DNA of 64,000 bases, taken from Mycobacteroides sp. LB1. GTDB lineage: Bacteria; Actinomycetota; Actinomycetes; Mycobacteriales; Mycobacteriaceae. How positions within the stretch are numbered: the first letter of the stretch is position 1; every line of letters starts with the position of its first letter. This document shows, in pieces, positions 26,082-34,841 of this stretch. The DNA is taken from contig NZ_JACCFF010000002.1 in NCBI RefSeq assembly GCF_013449725.1, positions 496,001-560,000 on the forward strand. The letters are read 5' to 3'. Below the pieces are notes generated by a model, which was given only the letters and a program-made list of their open reading frames with translations, had not been told where the DNA came from and did no database searches. The position numbers and the translations under genes were made by a program.

Positions 26082-27260
26082 ATGGCTGCTGACGCGGTAG
26101 ACGAGGGCCAGCTGCGGGATCTGATCCCGGGTGTCCTGGCTGCCCTCGTCCATCGCGGTGCAGACTTCGCGACAGCCGAGGACGCTGTGCAAGAGGCACT
26201 GATCCGTGCTTGGGAAACCTGGGTGACGGGGTCCGCTCAACCTCCCGACGAACCCAAGGCTTGGCTTATCACCACCGCGTGGCGTCGGTTTATTGATCTC
26301 GCCCGATCCGACACCGCGCGGCACCACCGCGAAGTCCTGGCCGCCGACGATCCGCCACCCGGACCCGTTGCGTCCGTGGATGAGACGCTGCGGCTCTACT
26401 TTCTGTGCGCGCACCCGAGCCTCTCCCCTACGTCGGCTGTCGCGCTGACGTTGCGGGCCGTCGGCGGCCTTACCACCCGTCAGATCGCACAGGCGTATCT
26501 TGTGCCCGAAACAACGATGGCCCAACGGATTTCGCGAGCCAAACGGATGCTGAACGAGGTCCGGTTGGATCGCCCCGGGGATCTGCGCACAGTGCTTCGG
26601 GTGCTGTACCTGGTGTTCAACGAGGGGTATAGCGGGGATGTCGACCTCGCCGCGGAGGCTATCCGGCTGGCGCGGCAGCTGGCCGCGACTACAGATGACG
26701 TGGAGGTCGCGGGCCTGCTCGCCCTGTTCCTGCTCCACCACGCCAGACGCCCGGCTCGCACCCGCGCCGACGGCAGCCTCGTGCCGCTGTCCGATCAGGA
26801 TCGCGGCCGGTGGCGGCGTGACCTGATTACCGAGGGCGTGGCCGTGCTCCAGGCCGCGCTGGCCCGCGATCGCCTCGGGGAGTATCAGGCGCAGGCCGCG
26901 ATCGCGGCCCTGCACGCCGATGCGCAGACCGCCGAGGAGACGGACTGGGTGCAGATCGTCGAGTGGTACGACGAGCTGGTCCGACTCACCGACAGCCCGG
27001 TCGTACGGCTTAATCGCGCGGTCGCGGTCGGCGAAGCGGACGGACCACGGGCGGGCCTCGCCGCGCTCGACGAACTCGACCCGGCGCTCCCCCGGTTCAC
27101 CGCATCATCCGCCTACCTCCACGAGCAGGCCGGCGACCTCGCCATATCGGCGCGGCTCTACGTTGAGGCCGCCGAGCAGGCGCACAACCTCGCCGAGCGC
27201 AACCACCTGACGCTCCGAGCGGCCACACTCCACCAGCGACTCTCGGACGGAGACTGCTGA
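26082..27260 (+). CDS. ECF42-type RNA polymerase sigma factor with long C-terminal extension
   Basis: A 392-residue sigma70-family protein. The N-terminal about 170 residues hold the sigma2 (EDAVQEALIRAWETW) and sigma4 (LTTRQIAQAYLVPETTMAQRISRAKRML) regions. The remaining about 220 residues are helical and TPR-like (for example YLHEQAGDLAISARLYVEAAEQAHNLAERNHL), the extension that defines ECF42. It begins one base after the stop of the DGPF gene. No anti-sigma gene is adjacent, as usual for this group, so control probably lies in the extension. Confidence 0.88.
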   Translation: MAADAVDEGQLRDLIPGVLAALVHRGADFATAEDAVQEALIRAWETWVTGSAQPPDEPKAWLITTAWRRFIDLARSDTARHHREVLAADDPPPGPVASVDETLRLYFLCAHPSLSPTSAVALTLRAVGGLTTRQIAQAYLVPETTMAQRISRAKRMLNEVRLDRPGDLRTVLRVLYLVFNEGYSGDVDLAAEAIRLARQLAATTDDVEVAGLLALFLLHHARRPARTRADGSLVPLSDQDRGRWRRDLITEGVAVLQAALARDRLGEYQAQAAIAALHADAQTAEETDWVQIVEWYDELVRLTDSPVVRLNRAVAVGEADGPRAGLAALDELDPALPRFTASSAYLHEQAGDLAISARLYVEAAEQAHNLAERNHLTLRAATLHQRLSDGDC

Positions 27261-27276
27261 AAGTCGGTTCTCCGTC

Positions 27277-27690
27277 TCAGATGGGGTCGCTGCTGGAGTA
27301 GCTATCGGTCTGTTGGCGCGCACCGTAGCGCTCGGCATATGCCTCATGCTTGCGTGCGTTTTTCTCGCGGTTGACGTTGTCGGCGAGCTTGGGATCCAGG
27401 CCGTGTGTGGCAAGCCGGTGGCGGCGCCAGATCTTGTTCAGTGCGTGGGTCATCAGGATGGCCCACACGTAAATAGGCAGCGTGATCGCGGTATGAAGCA
27501 GCAGCCCACCGGGCAGGAGCCAGAACGGAGCCAGAAGGAAGTGGGGCGGAATCACGTATCGGATCATGTGGCGACGGATCGCTCCCGGGCCAGACAGGTC
27601 ATTGGCCACCCAGTCACGCATGCTGTCGGGCAGGCGCTTCCCATATGAGTAAGCGATGTACTGCCATGCGGTGGGCCGGTCGGCGGCCAT
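27277..27690 (-). CDS. DUF5313 family membrane protein
   Basis: A 137-residue protein beginning MAADRPTAWQYIAYSYGKRLPDSM, typical of the DUF5313 group of actinobacteria. Two membrane helices lie at about 56-90 (FLLAPFWLLPGGLLLHTAITLPIYVWAILM), followed by a basic tail with NREKNARKHEAYAERYG. AGGAG before the ATG at 27690 sets the start; the frame is open far upstream but that part has no coding character. Function unknown. Confidence 0.8.
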   Translation of the reverse strand: MAADRPTAWQYIAYSYGKRLPDSMRDWVANDLSGPGAIRRHMIRYVIPPHFLLAPFWLLPGGLLLHTAITLPIYVWAILMTHALNKIWRRHRLATHGLDPKLADNVNREKNARKHEAYAERYGARQQTDSYSSSDPI

Positions 27691-27821
27691 TGGCAACTCC
27701 TGGTGGTTCGTTGGCCGGTTGAGACTCGAGAAGAACTCTAGTCGCAGCAGGTCAGGGGTGTTCAACTGCCTTGAGTCTGAACTTCTGTACGCAACGTCTA
27801 TTTTTTTGCCAAGATAGATGG

Positions 27822-28391
27822 ATGGATGTCCCACAGAGCGACCTACCTTCGCTCGTTGACTCCCTGCAGTTGAATTCTGCCCCTCCTCAGCGTCCGCCAC
27901 GGCCACCCTCCCCGGCCGTGGATACGTCGACGCCGATCGGACGCGCCGTCGCGGGCTTCTATCTTGCCTTCGAGGCAGCCGACGATTCCGACAGAATCCG
28001 TGAAGCGGCCGACTGGCTGGACCGGCAGAATGCGCTTCTTGAGGGGCGCACGCCACCCGTCGACAATGCACCGGAATCCCGCCGTAAATACCTCGCGTTG
28101 GCCAGCGGAATCATCGACGTGGAGAAGATCCGTCGCCGCGCTGGACGCCGATTGCGTGACATCGACACTACCGCCGCACACACTGCGGAACTCCTCAAGC
28201 AGTGCTCGGTGGGCCGCCCCTCAGACATCGACGGCGCTGTCGACGGCGCTACCCGACATGAACGGATTGTCATCAGCGTCACCGCTGTACGAATGATCAA
28301 TAGTCAGACCCGGGCGGTCCTGGCCCTCGGCGAAGCAACAGCCGCCATGACCGTCGACGAATGGTTGGTAAGCCACGGCCTGACGGATTGA
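27822..28391 (+). CDS. Hypothetical protein
   Basis: A 189-residue protein, taking the ATG at 27822 that leads into DVPQSDLPSLVDSLQ. It is predicted soluble and helical, with a Pro-rich segment near 20-30 and a basic patch (KIRRRAGRRLRDI) near 110. No signal peptide or membrane helix. No clear ribosome site precedes it, only an AT-rich run, so the message may be leaderless. I do not recognise a family. Divergent from the DUF5313 gene. Confidence 0.6.
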   Translation: MDVPQSDLPSLVDSLQLNSAPPQRPPRPPSPAVDTSTPIGRAVAGFYLAFEAADDSDRIREAADWLDRQNALLEGRTPPVDNAPESRRKYLALASGIIDVEKIRRRAGRRLRDIDTTAAHTAELLKQCSVGRPSDIDGAVDGATRHERIVISVTAVRMINSQTRAVLALGEATAAMTVDEWLVSHGLTD

Positions 28392-28501
28392 TCGGACGCC
28401 GCACCCTTAACCGGCTGCTCTCCGATGCTTCTTCCCACAGCTGATTCGCAGGTAGGGGTCTTAGCCTGACTCGTCGGTCCGGAAACGACGAGAAGGGCAC
28501 G

Positions 28502-29185
28502 ATGACTTTCAGTTTGAGAAACTTTCGACCCGAAAGGACGAGCTCGCGAGCGGCCGCGGTCCTGGCCGCCGCGCTGTTGGCGGTCTTCGCGGGGCTGGCG
28601 GTGATAGCGCATCGTTACGGCTCGGGCACCGGCATCGACCACCGCACGCTCGCCTGGATGGTCATTCACCGGCGCAGTTGGCTCACCTCGGCCGCTGTCG
28701 ATGTCACCGATATCGGAAGCCCATCCGCGATATCTGTCGCGACAGTTATTGCAACACTTGCAATCTGGCGTTCGACACACTCGATGAGAACTGCGGCCAC
28801 GGTAGCTGTGGCGGTTGTATCAGCGTTCTGCCTTGCGGCAGTGACGAAATGGGCTGTGGGAGAACACCGTCCACCCAGTAGCGCTCAACTGGTCGCGGAA
28901 ACAGGTTGGTCCTTTCCCTCCGGACACGTCACGGGCACCACAGCTCTTGTCGGGATGCTGGCCGTAGTCATCGCTCACCACCACAGCGGCTGGAGACGGC
29001 TGGCAACACTGTTGACGGCGGTGATCGCTGTGATGTTGGTGGCCTCAAGCCGTCTGTATCTCGGAGACCACTGGATGGTCGACGTCCTGGCTGCAATCGT
29101 GCTGTCGACTTCAGTGGTGACGATTGCGGCCGCAGCCCTCAACCCGACCGGGACGCGCACCCGATCCCCCTATCCCATCGCCTGA
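28502..29185 (+). CDS. PAP2 family phosphatase
   Basis: A 227-residue membrane phosphatase. The three PAP2 motifs are present: KWAVGEHRP (Lys116 to Pro124), FPSGH (Ser140, His142) and SRLYLGDHWMVD (Arg184, His190, Asp194). About six membrane helices. It probably dephosphorylates a lipid phosphate such as phosphatidate or undecaprenyl pyrophosphate on the outer membrane face; which one cannot be read. It is followed one base after its stop by a CtaG-like gene. Confidence 0.88.
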   Translation: MTFSLRNFRPERTSSRAAAVLAAALLAVFAGLAVIAHRYGSGTGIDHRTLAWMVIHRRSWLTSAAVDVTDIGSPSAISVATVIATLAIWRSTHSMRTAATVAVAVVSAFCLAAVTKWAVGEHRPPSSAQLVAETGWSFPSGHVTGTTALVGMLAVVIAHHHSGWRRLATLLTAVIAVMLVASSRLYLGDHWMVDVLAAIVLSTSVVTIAAAALNPTGTRTRSPYPIA

Positions 29186-29186
29186 G

Positions 29187-30137
29187 ATGTTCTCACCCGC
29201 GGAGCCTCTTACCTGGGCAATGACTTGGCGTGCATGGCACTTCGATGTGGCCGCGGCGCTGTGCGTTGCATCGGTGGGCCTGGGATACAGCTGGGCACTG
29301 GTCCGTGCCCGGCGCCACCAACCAGATATCAGTGCCGTATGGACGATTGGCTTCTTCTCCGGAATCGGATGCTGGGTGCTGGCGTGTATGAGCGTGATCG
29401 GCGTCTACGCGCACGTGCTGTTCTGGATGCGGGCATTGCAGGTTGTCTTGCTGCTGCTGGTCGTACCGTTCTTTCTGGCCGTCGGTCGACCCGTGACGGT
29501 TGTACGCAACGCACTGCGCCCAATAGACCTAGACAGATTCGACAGAGCACTGTCCTCGATACCCGCGCGGGCGTTGACCCACCCACTCACGACCTCCCTG
29601 GCCATGTTGGCCACGCCATGGGTGCTGTACCTGACGCCCTGGTACACGGCGTCGCTCACGCACAGTCTGCTCGCCGCGGCGACACGAACATTGTTGGTAT
29701 TGATCGGGTTTACGTACTTTTATGCGCGCCTTCAAGTAGATCCAGTACCCCATAAATATCCACAGCCGATATCGCTGGTGATCAGCGTGGCCGAGACCAT
29801 CGGCGACGGCGTACTAGGCCTGGTGCTGTGGCAGGGTTCGCTGGTTGCCCCGGCCTACTACCTGGCGCTACACCGCGCATGGGGCCCAGATCTACGCACC
29901 GATCAGACCATCGGCGCGGGCGTCCTCTGGATCTTGGGCGATGTCCTGGGGCTGCCGTTCCTCCTGTTGCTCATGCGGGCACTATCCGCAGACGACAAGG
30001 CCCACGCCGCACAGATTGACGCCGAACTCGACCAGGCCTCATCGGCTCTCGAAACCTCGGCCCCGCGAGATCCGGGACCGTCCTCACTCTGGTGGGAGAA
30101 CGATCCGCAACTGCGGGACCGGTTCGGAGGGCGCTGA
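29187..30137 (+). CDS. CtaG-like cytochrome c oxidase assembly membrane protein
   Basis: A 316-residue protein with about seven membrane helices, beginning MFSPAEPLTWAMTWRAWHFDV. The pattern, including RALTHPLTTSLAMLATPWVLYLTPWY and DQTIGAGVLWILGDVLGLPFLLLLM, is that of the caa3-type CtaG family (PF09678), which in other bacteria takes part in copper insertion into cytochrome oxidase. The start is one base after the PAP2 stop, so the two genes are coupled. Confidence 0.82.
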   Translation: MFSPAEPLTWAMTWRAWHFDVAAALCVASVGLGYSWALVRARRHQPDISAVWTIGFFSGIGCWVLACMSVIGVYAHVLFWMRALQVVLLLLVVPFFLAVGRPVTVVRNALRPIDLDRFDRALSSIPARALTHPLTTSLAMLATPWVLYLTPWYTASLTHSLLAAATRTLLVLIGFTYFYARLQVDPVPHKYPQPISLVISVAETIGDGVLGLVLWQGSLVAPAYYLALHRAWGPDLRTDQTIGAGVLWILGDVLGLPFLLLLMRALSADDKAHAAQIDAELDQASSALETSAPRDPGPSSLWWENDPQLRDRFGGR

Positions 30138-30247
30138 CATCATTCTTGAAGACAGTCCAGACAGGTTCTCAGAAATCCTGAAATTCCCTTGAGATGACCT
30201 GCATCTCGTAGTAGTTGCCCGTTTGAATGGATCTTGACTTGGCAGTG

Positions 30248-30406
30248 CTAACGGACCTTTTCGGGAATCGAGGCCAGCGCGCGCAAAACCTCGACCGCCG
30301 CTTTGTTGGCGAGATCGTTATCGAGCGTTGAGGACGCCATCAGCGCCTGGGTCACGAGTTCAACGCGCTTCTCGTAGGGAGTCTGGAACGTGATCGTAGA
30401 AGTCAT
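30248..30406 (-). CDS. Small hypothetical protein (52 aa)
   Basis: An ATG at 30406 with AGGACAG upstream opens a 52-codon frame on the minus strand: MTSTITFQTPYEKRVELVTQ at the start, an amphipathic helical middle (LANKAAVEVLRALASIPEKVR) and TAG at 30248. Amino-acid composition and third-position GC look coding. No membrane segment. Unknown function; it precedes no obvious partner. Confidence 0.55.
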   Translation of the reverse strand: MTSTITFQTPYEKRVELVTQALMASSTLDNDLANKAAVEVLRALASIPEKVR

Positions 30407-30485
30407 GATCTCTGTCCTGTTCAGTCAAGCCTGTTCGAGCACCGTAGTGGTGCTCGGCCTGACACCCTCTACGCTACGCCAGCAC

Positions 30486-30731
30486 TTACGCGGTCAAGTC
30501 GGTCGTATCGATATCGGGCGGTGAGACCCTTCCCGCCGTCAGCATGTTGCGGCTGTCGCGCAGTCTCCGTACGTCATGCTCGACGCAGCCGATCCGTTCG
30601 GCCGCAAGGTCAACCGGGATCGATCCATCAAGCAGAATGTCCCACTCTTCATCCGAGAACGTTGGCTCAATCTCCCACGGTGCGTGGTCCCATCCCGTCT
30701 CGGTCATTCCGGTAAACATGTCGTCCTTCAT
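30486..30731 (-). CDS. Small hypothetical protein (81 aa), acidic
   Basis: An 81-residue protein starting MKDDMFTGMTETGWDHAP; AGGA six bases upstream favours the ATG at 30731. It is acidic and helical; the segment FSDEEWDILLDGSIPVDLAAERIGCVEHDVRRLR has the spacing of a helix-turn-helix-like unit, but this is not strong enough to call it DNA-binding. Unknown family. Same strand as the 52-aa gene 79 bp downstream. Confidence 0.5.
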   Translation of the reverse strand: MKDDMFTGMTETGWDHAPWEIEPTFSDEEWDILLDGSIPVDLAAERIGCVEHDVRRLRDSRNMLTAGRVSPPDIDTTDLTA

Positions 30732-31156
30732 CACGCGTCCTTCATCAATGTCATCAGGAAGACTCGGTACGAACAGAGGCTCCCCGGTCGTTGCAACTGC
30801 AGTACAGGATCTGCAGCCCTCGCCCCCTTGCGATATGTGCCTTTGACACTACCGGCGTGACACAGGGCAACCATCGCCGCAATGTGAACACTGGATGCGG
30901 ATATAGGTGCGTTGGGTCACAGTTACCGGTTTTGCGCGCCTTGGGTCACGGATGTCTTTGCGAGGCTTCGTTTTAGCGGTGCAATCAGTCCGGGAAAACA
31001 GCCACCCGACGACCCGTTCCTTGCTTCCTACTTCTTCCTGCAGCAGGTCGGAGTAGGCTGGAAATCACGACGATATTTTGGTACTCGCTCATCCATTGGA
31101 CGCGACCGCGTCGAGGTATTCGACTCCGGGTCTGGGGCCGAGATGAGGAGCGTCAG
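30732..31156 (+). other. 425-base stretch without recognised gene
   Basis: Holds the promoter region of the small acidic protein gene and of the DUF5994 gene. A GTTTT ... GGGAAA pair near 30968-30995 loosely recalls the SigF/SigB pattern but its spacing is poor. Nothing else seen. Confidence 0.3.
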
Positions 31157-31714
31157 ATGACGCATCGAGTGTTTTCAAAACCACGAAGCGGATCGGCTGT
31201 TCGTCTTCGTTTGAAGCCGAAAGCGCCCTCCACTGGGCACGTAGACGGCGCATGGTGGCCGTACTCCAAAGACTTGACGGTGGAACTGCCTCAGCTACTC
31301 AGAGTCCTCAGCGTTCGCTTGGGTTCGATTGACCGAGTTGGTTATCGCGTTTCAGAATGGATGTCAGGCTCGCGGCGCATGGTGTTTCCCGACAATCTGG
31401 CGCGTCTGAACTGGTCACTCCACCAGCCTTGTAACACCATCAGCATCCAGGGAGAACACGGGGCCTTTCTGAGCCTGTTGGTCGTTCCCCCTGAGACCGA
31501 ACCGCTCATCGCCCATAACACCATGATGAACGCAGCCGCCCCGGGTAATAGAGCGACCGTCGCTCGGTTGCTGTCTGTGGACGCCCCGGATCCACGGGTG
31601 CAGGCCGACTCGTTCGCAGCGCAGAACCGGTGGGACTCGGAAGGCGGTGCCCAGGACGTCGAGCACTACGGTCGCTTCAAAGCCACAGTGAATGCGGGAA
31701 GTACCAGTGTCTGA
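31157..31714 (+). CDS. DUF5994 family protein
   Basis: A 185-residue soluble protein with the DUF5994 pattern: VRLRLKPKAPSTGHVDGAWWPYS near residue 15, SVRLGSIDRVGYRVSEW, and INSI-like strands (NTISIQGEHGAFLSLLVVPPET). The family is found in actinobacteria as single-domain proteins with no known function; several copies per mycobacterial genome are usual. Confidence 0.8.
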   Translation: MTHRVFSKPRSGSAVRLRLKPKAPSTGHVDGAWWPYSKDLTVELPQLLRVLSVRLGSIDRVGYRVSEWMSGSRRMVFPDNLARLNWSLHQPCNTISIQGEHGAFLSLLVVPPETEPLIAHNTMMNAAAPGNRATVARLLSVDAPDPRVQADSFAAQNRWDSEGGAQDVEHYGRFKATVNAGSTSV

Positions 31715-31735
31715 ACATCGAGTTCAGCTGTGGCC

Positions 31736-32500
31736 CTAGGGATCTGCCGTCAACGCCGCACGCTCGACGCTCAGCAGACTTTCGGCACGATGTTCGTCTT
31801 CGTAGGCTCTACCGCCACCGTTGAGTCCGAACAGCCTCTTGCTCCACAGCAGCCAGACCACCGCCACGACATTCACCAGTAGCGCCAAAACCCTGAGAAC
31901 AGTTTGCTTCTCAATGAGCTCATAAACCTCGAACGGCAAAAAGATGCTCGTCGCGACTACCGCGAAGTATTCGCCCCAACGCTTCATCAGCCACAGGCCG
32001 ATGGCCTCGACGAACTCGATCGTGGCATACGCGGCAAGACCCACCGCCACCCACATCAGCGTCGAAGAAGACAGCGAGAATGCCTCGCCGATATGGCGAA
32101 TGATCTTGGAATTGTCCGGGTTCCAGCCGATCTGGTTGGCCAACGGGCGTATCAGCGGTAGGTCCTGTTCGAAAACCTGTTGGAGATGTTCGCGTGCGCC
32201 GCGAACTTTGACCACGCCGACGGCCAGCAGCACGATAACCAGACCCCGGAACACACGCTCGACGGCCAGTAGCCGCATCAGGGTCCGGTCGCGCAGCAGC
32301 CGCCCACGTGGGATCTCGGGTGCCGTATCGGCCGGGCCTCGATAGCGCGGCTCCCCCACCACGAACGTCTCACAACGCAAGCATCGCCAGGCCTCCCCCG
32401 CAGGCGTGTCGACCCTCAGTCGTTCGCGCAGCTGTTGTTCCTCGGGTGCGAATGTCGCATGCCCTCGCAGACCGCACGATCTCAGAGCAAAATTGATCAC
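31736..32500 (-). CDS. DUF2127 domain membrane protein with N-terminal CxxC
   Basis: A 254-residue protein beginning at a GTG. An N-terminal stretch has Cys residues (RSCGLRGHATF and WRCLRCETFVVGEPRYRG) that could bind zinc, followed by a DUF2127 region with about four membrane helices (RVFRGLVIVLLAVGVVKV, STLMWVAVGLAAYATIEFVEAIGLWLMKRWGEYFAVVATSIFLPFEVYELIEK). Function unknown. It is isolated on the minus strand. Confidence 0.8.
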   Translation of the reverse strand: MINFALRSCGLRGHATFAPEEQQLRERLRVDTPAGEAWRCLRCETFVVGEPRYRGPADTAPEIPRGRLLRDRTLMRLLAVERVFRGLVIVLLAVGVVKVRGAREHLQQVFEQDLPLIRPLANQIGWNPDNSKIIRHIGEAFSLSSSTLMWVAVGLAAYATIEFVEAIGLWLMKRWGEYFAVVATSIFLPFEVYELIEKQTVLRVLALLVNVVAVVWLLWSKRLFGLNGGGRAYEDEHRAESLLSVERAALTADP

Positions 32501-32539
32501 GGGGAAACGTTAGCCCGACACCACCAGCAGCGTCGCGGG

Positions 32540-33337
32540 ATGTCCAGGTTGCGGCGCTACCCTGTCGATGTGTTCGACCGCCGTCGGTTTCTGACACTGT
32601 TGGCAGGCGCTGCCGCAGTAGGTACATCTGTCCTCGAATCCGCTGCTGCGGCCGCCGACCCCGGCACTTCAGCCGGGGCGACGGGTCCGGCTGGGCTGGC
32701 GCGGGTGCCGTTGCCTGGCGGCGGCGCCTTGACCGCGCTGCCTGCCCGCACCGACGGCCAGCGGTTGCTTGCATTAACCCTCGACGACGGCACCGATGCC
32801 GACGTGATCGCCGCCTACACCCGGCTGGCGCGTGATACGGGAATTCGCTTGACCTACTTCGTCAATGGCGTGAACGCCGGCTGGACCCAACATGCTCGGC
32901 TGCTTCGTCCACTGGTCGACAGTGGCCAGATCCAGTTGGGCAATCACACGTGGTCTCATCCGAATCTGACGACACTGACCGCCGAGCAGATCGCTGACCA
33001 ACTGACCCGCAATACCAAGTTCTTGACCAACACCTACGGGGTCAATCCAGCGCCGTTCTTCCGGCCGCCATACGGAAAGCACAACGCGGCAACAGATTCG
33101 GTTGCGCAGAGCCTGGGCTATGGACCACCGGTGCTCTGGTATGGATCACTATCGGACTCATCGGTCGTGACCCCGCAGTACATCGTGGATATGGCCCGCA
33201 AGTACTTCAATCCGCAGGCAATCGTCATCGGCCACCTCAACCACCCTCCGGTGACCACCGTCTATCACCAGCTGCTCGACGTCATCGGAGAACGGCAATT
33301 GCGCACGGTGACACTCAACGACGTCTATCAGCACTAG
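32540..33337 (+). CDS. Polysaccharide deacetylase family protein, Tat signal
   Basis: A 265-residue exported NodB-fold enzyme. DRRRFLTLLAGAAAVG near residue 13 is a twin-arginine-type signal. NodB motifs: TLDDG with Asp82/Asp83, HTWSH with His136 and His140 (zinc ligands), and FFRPPYG near 175. It should remove acetyl groups from a cell-wall glycan or related amide. The ATG at 32540 is used; a GTG at 32570 just before the Arg pair is an alternative. The last four bases overlap the end of the convergent PhyH gene. Confidence 0.85.
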   Translation: MSRLRRYPVDVFDRRRFLTLLAGAAAVGTSVLESAAAAADPGTSAGATGPAGLARVPLPGGGALTALPARTDGQRLLALTLDDGTDADVIAAYTRLARDTGIRLTYFVNGVNAGWTQHARLLRPLVDSGQIQLGNHTWSHPNLTTLTAEQIADQLTRNTKFLTNTYGVNPAPFFRPPYGKHNAATDSVAQSLGYGPPVLWYGSLSDSSVVTPQYIVDMARKYFNPQAIVIGHLNHPPVTTVYHQLLDVIGERQLRTVTLNDVYQH

Positions 33338-34188
33338 AGAGGCTGCGCGCCCGGATCGAGCAGTCGTTTGGGGTGCATACCGTCGACCTGTCCGATGAAC
33401 GGGGGATGGATGCTGTACCCGAGCATGCGTCGAATGTCCTCTGATACCGCGCGGACGGTATCGCGAGTCATGGATAACGTGAACGCCTCCTGCGGGCGCA
33501 ACCACGGCTCACAGTACTGAGCCGTCAGCGCCAGACGCGCGGCATCGGATCGATTCGCTCCGCCGCCATGCCATAGCGTGCCAGGGAAGAACACACAGGA
33601 CCCGGCCGTCATCACCACGGGTTTGCGCCCGGCCTCGTCGGGCCTACGATCCCCCCAAAGATGGCTACCCGCAACGATATCGGTGGCACCGTTATCGGCG
33701 GTGAAGTCGTCGATCGCCCAGATTGTCGCCGCGCCCAAGGCTGCGCGGGGCCGCGGGATCGGATAGAAGCCGTCATCGGTGTGCAACATCTGTGCCTGCT
33801 CGCCGGGCCGAATATTGATCACCTGCAGCATCGACAACAGATAGTTGGGCAAGAACAGTCGATCCAACAGGGCCAGCACCCGGGGATGATCCGCGATCCG
33901 ATCGCAAGCGCGCGTCTTGTTCAGCACGCTGTACACCCGCTGCGTGGTGTGTCCCTCAAATTGGTTTCGGCCAGGTAGATCCAGCAGCGGCACAACGGCT
34001 TCCCGAACCTCACCAAGTTCTTCTGCGGTAAGCAGATCGCGCAGTATCACGTACCCATCGCGCTGCAGCACCGCCAAATCCACTTCCACGACGGCCGGAT
34101 CAACGGACTCGCCGCCGCTTGCGGTCCGTCGGTACGTTCCGGCCAGATCACCATTCAGATCCATCAACGACGTCACTTCTGTGCTCAT
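33334..34188 (-). CDS. Phytanoyl-CoA dioxygenase (PhyH) family protein
   Basis: A 284-residue Fe(II)/2-oxoglutarate oxygenase. The iron ligands are visible as His136-x-Asp138 (MLHTDDGF) and the distal His207 (FPGTLWHGGG), and the 2-oxoglutarate-binding Arg follows as RLALTAQY. GGAGGAG five bases before the ATG sets the start. Such enzymes hydroxylate alpha to a carboxyl or CoA group; the substrate is unknown. It is divergent from a TetR gene with an operator candidate in the 46-bp gap. Confidence 0.87.
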   Translation of the reverse strand: MSTEVTSLMDLNGDLAGTYRRTASGGESVDPAVVEVDLAVLQRDGYVILRDLLTAEELGEVREAVVPLLDLPGRNQFEGHTTQRVYSVLNKTRACDRIADHPRVLALLDRLFLPNYLLSMLQVINIRPGEQAQMLHTDDGFYPIPRPRAALGAATIWAIDDFTADNGATDIVAGSHLWGDRRPDEAGRKPVVMTAGSCVFFPGTLWHGGGANRSDAARLALTAQYCEPWLRPQEAFTLSMTRDTVRAVSEDIRRMLGYSIHPPFIGQVDGMHPKRLLDPGAQPL

Positions 34189-34200
34189 CGCGACTCCTCC

Positions 34201-34219
34201 AACATAAGATAATTATGTT
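34201..34219. promoter_or_regulatory. TetR operator candidate between PhyH and TetR genes
   Basis: AACATAA-N5-TTATGTT is a perfect 7-5-7 inverted repeat centred in the 46-bp divergent gap, in an otherwise GC-rich region. It contains possible -10 elements for both directions, so a bound repressor would shut off both genes. Confidence 0.6.
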
Positions 34220-34234
34220 TTGTACGATCACATC

Positions 34235-34813
34235 GTGGCACGCACCTCCGCCGGACGTCAACAACTCATCGACGCAGCCCGCGACGAACTCGTCCGCGGG
34301 AGCGGTCTAATGGACCTGAGCGGCTTGACCCGCCGAGCGGGCCTGAGCACTGGTGCGCTCTACCATCACTTCGGGTCCAAAGGCGGATTGCTCGCAGTCA
34401 TTTACGACGAGTTCTACGAGGGCCTCGTCCATGCAATCTCCGACGAACATCTGCACATGGACACCGATTGGCACGTCCACGAACAGGAACGCACTCGCCG
34501 ATTCGTCGACTATCACGTCGCAGACCCGCTGGCCCCCGTCCTGCTCAATCGGGCCGCCCTCGACCCACAGCTCGCGGAGCTGGAGGCCGCCTATCTTCAG
34601 CGCATCAGCCACAACGCCGCCAAGAACATCCGCCGCGGCCAGAATGTGGGTCAGTTACCCGCTGACATCGACGCCGATAGCGCTGGCGCCTTCATCATCG
34701 GCGGCATCCGACACGGTATCGCCCAGCAGCTACGCATCACCCCACTCCCCGACCCAACCGAGATCACCGAACGACTTTGGCGCCTCATCGGTGCGGCGCT
34801 GGGCGCGACGTAA
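34235..34813 (+). CDS. TetR/AcrR family transcriptional regulator
   Basis: A 192-residue regulator starting at GTG 34235. Helix-turn-helix at about residues 28-47 (LSGLTRRAGLSTGALYHHFGSK). A TTG five codons upstream lies in the operator and is less likely. Divergent from the phytanoyl-CoA dioxygenase-like gene, which it probably represses together with itself. Confidence 0.87.
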   Translation: MARTSAGRQQLIDAARDELVRGSGLMDLSGLTRRAGLSTGALYHHFGSKGGLLAVIYDEFYEGLVHAISDEHLHMDTDWHVHEQERTRRFVDYHVADPLAPVLLNRAALDPQLAELEAAYLQRISHNAAKNIRRGQNVGQLPADIDADSAGAFIIGGIRHGIAQQLRITPLPDPTEITERLWRLIGAALGAT

Positions 34814-34841
34814 CTCCGAACTCCGGCCAGATCGACGGCAC

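Noticed and set aside
25497..26915. 472-codon open frame on the minus strand
   Set aside because: Lies opposite the DGPF and ECF42 genes, whose motifs are clear; its translation is low-complexity shadow sequence.
27691..28071. 127-codon upstream extension of the DUF5313 gene
   Set aside because: The ATG at 27690 has AGGAG and begins with the family's usual N-terminus; the extension crosses the promoter and start of the divergent gene.
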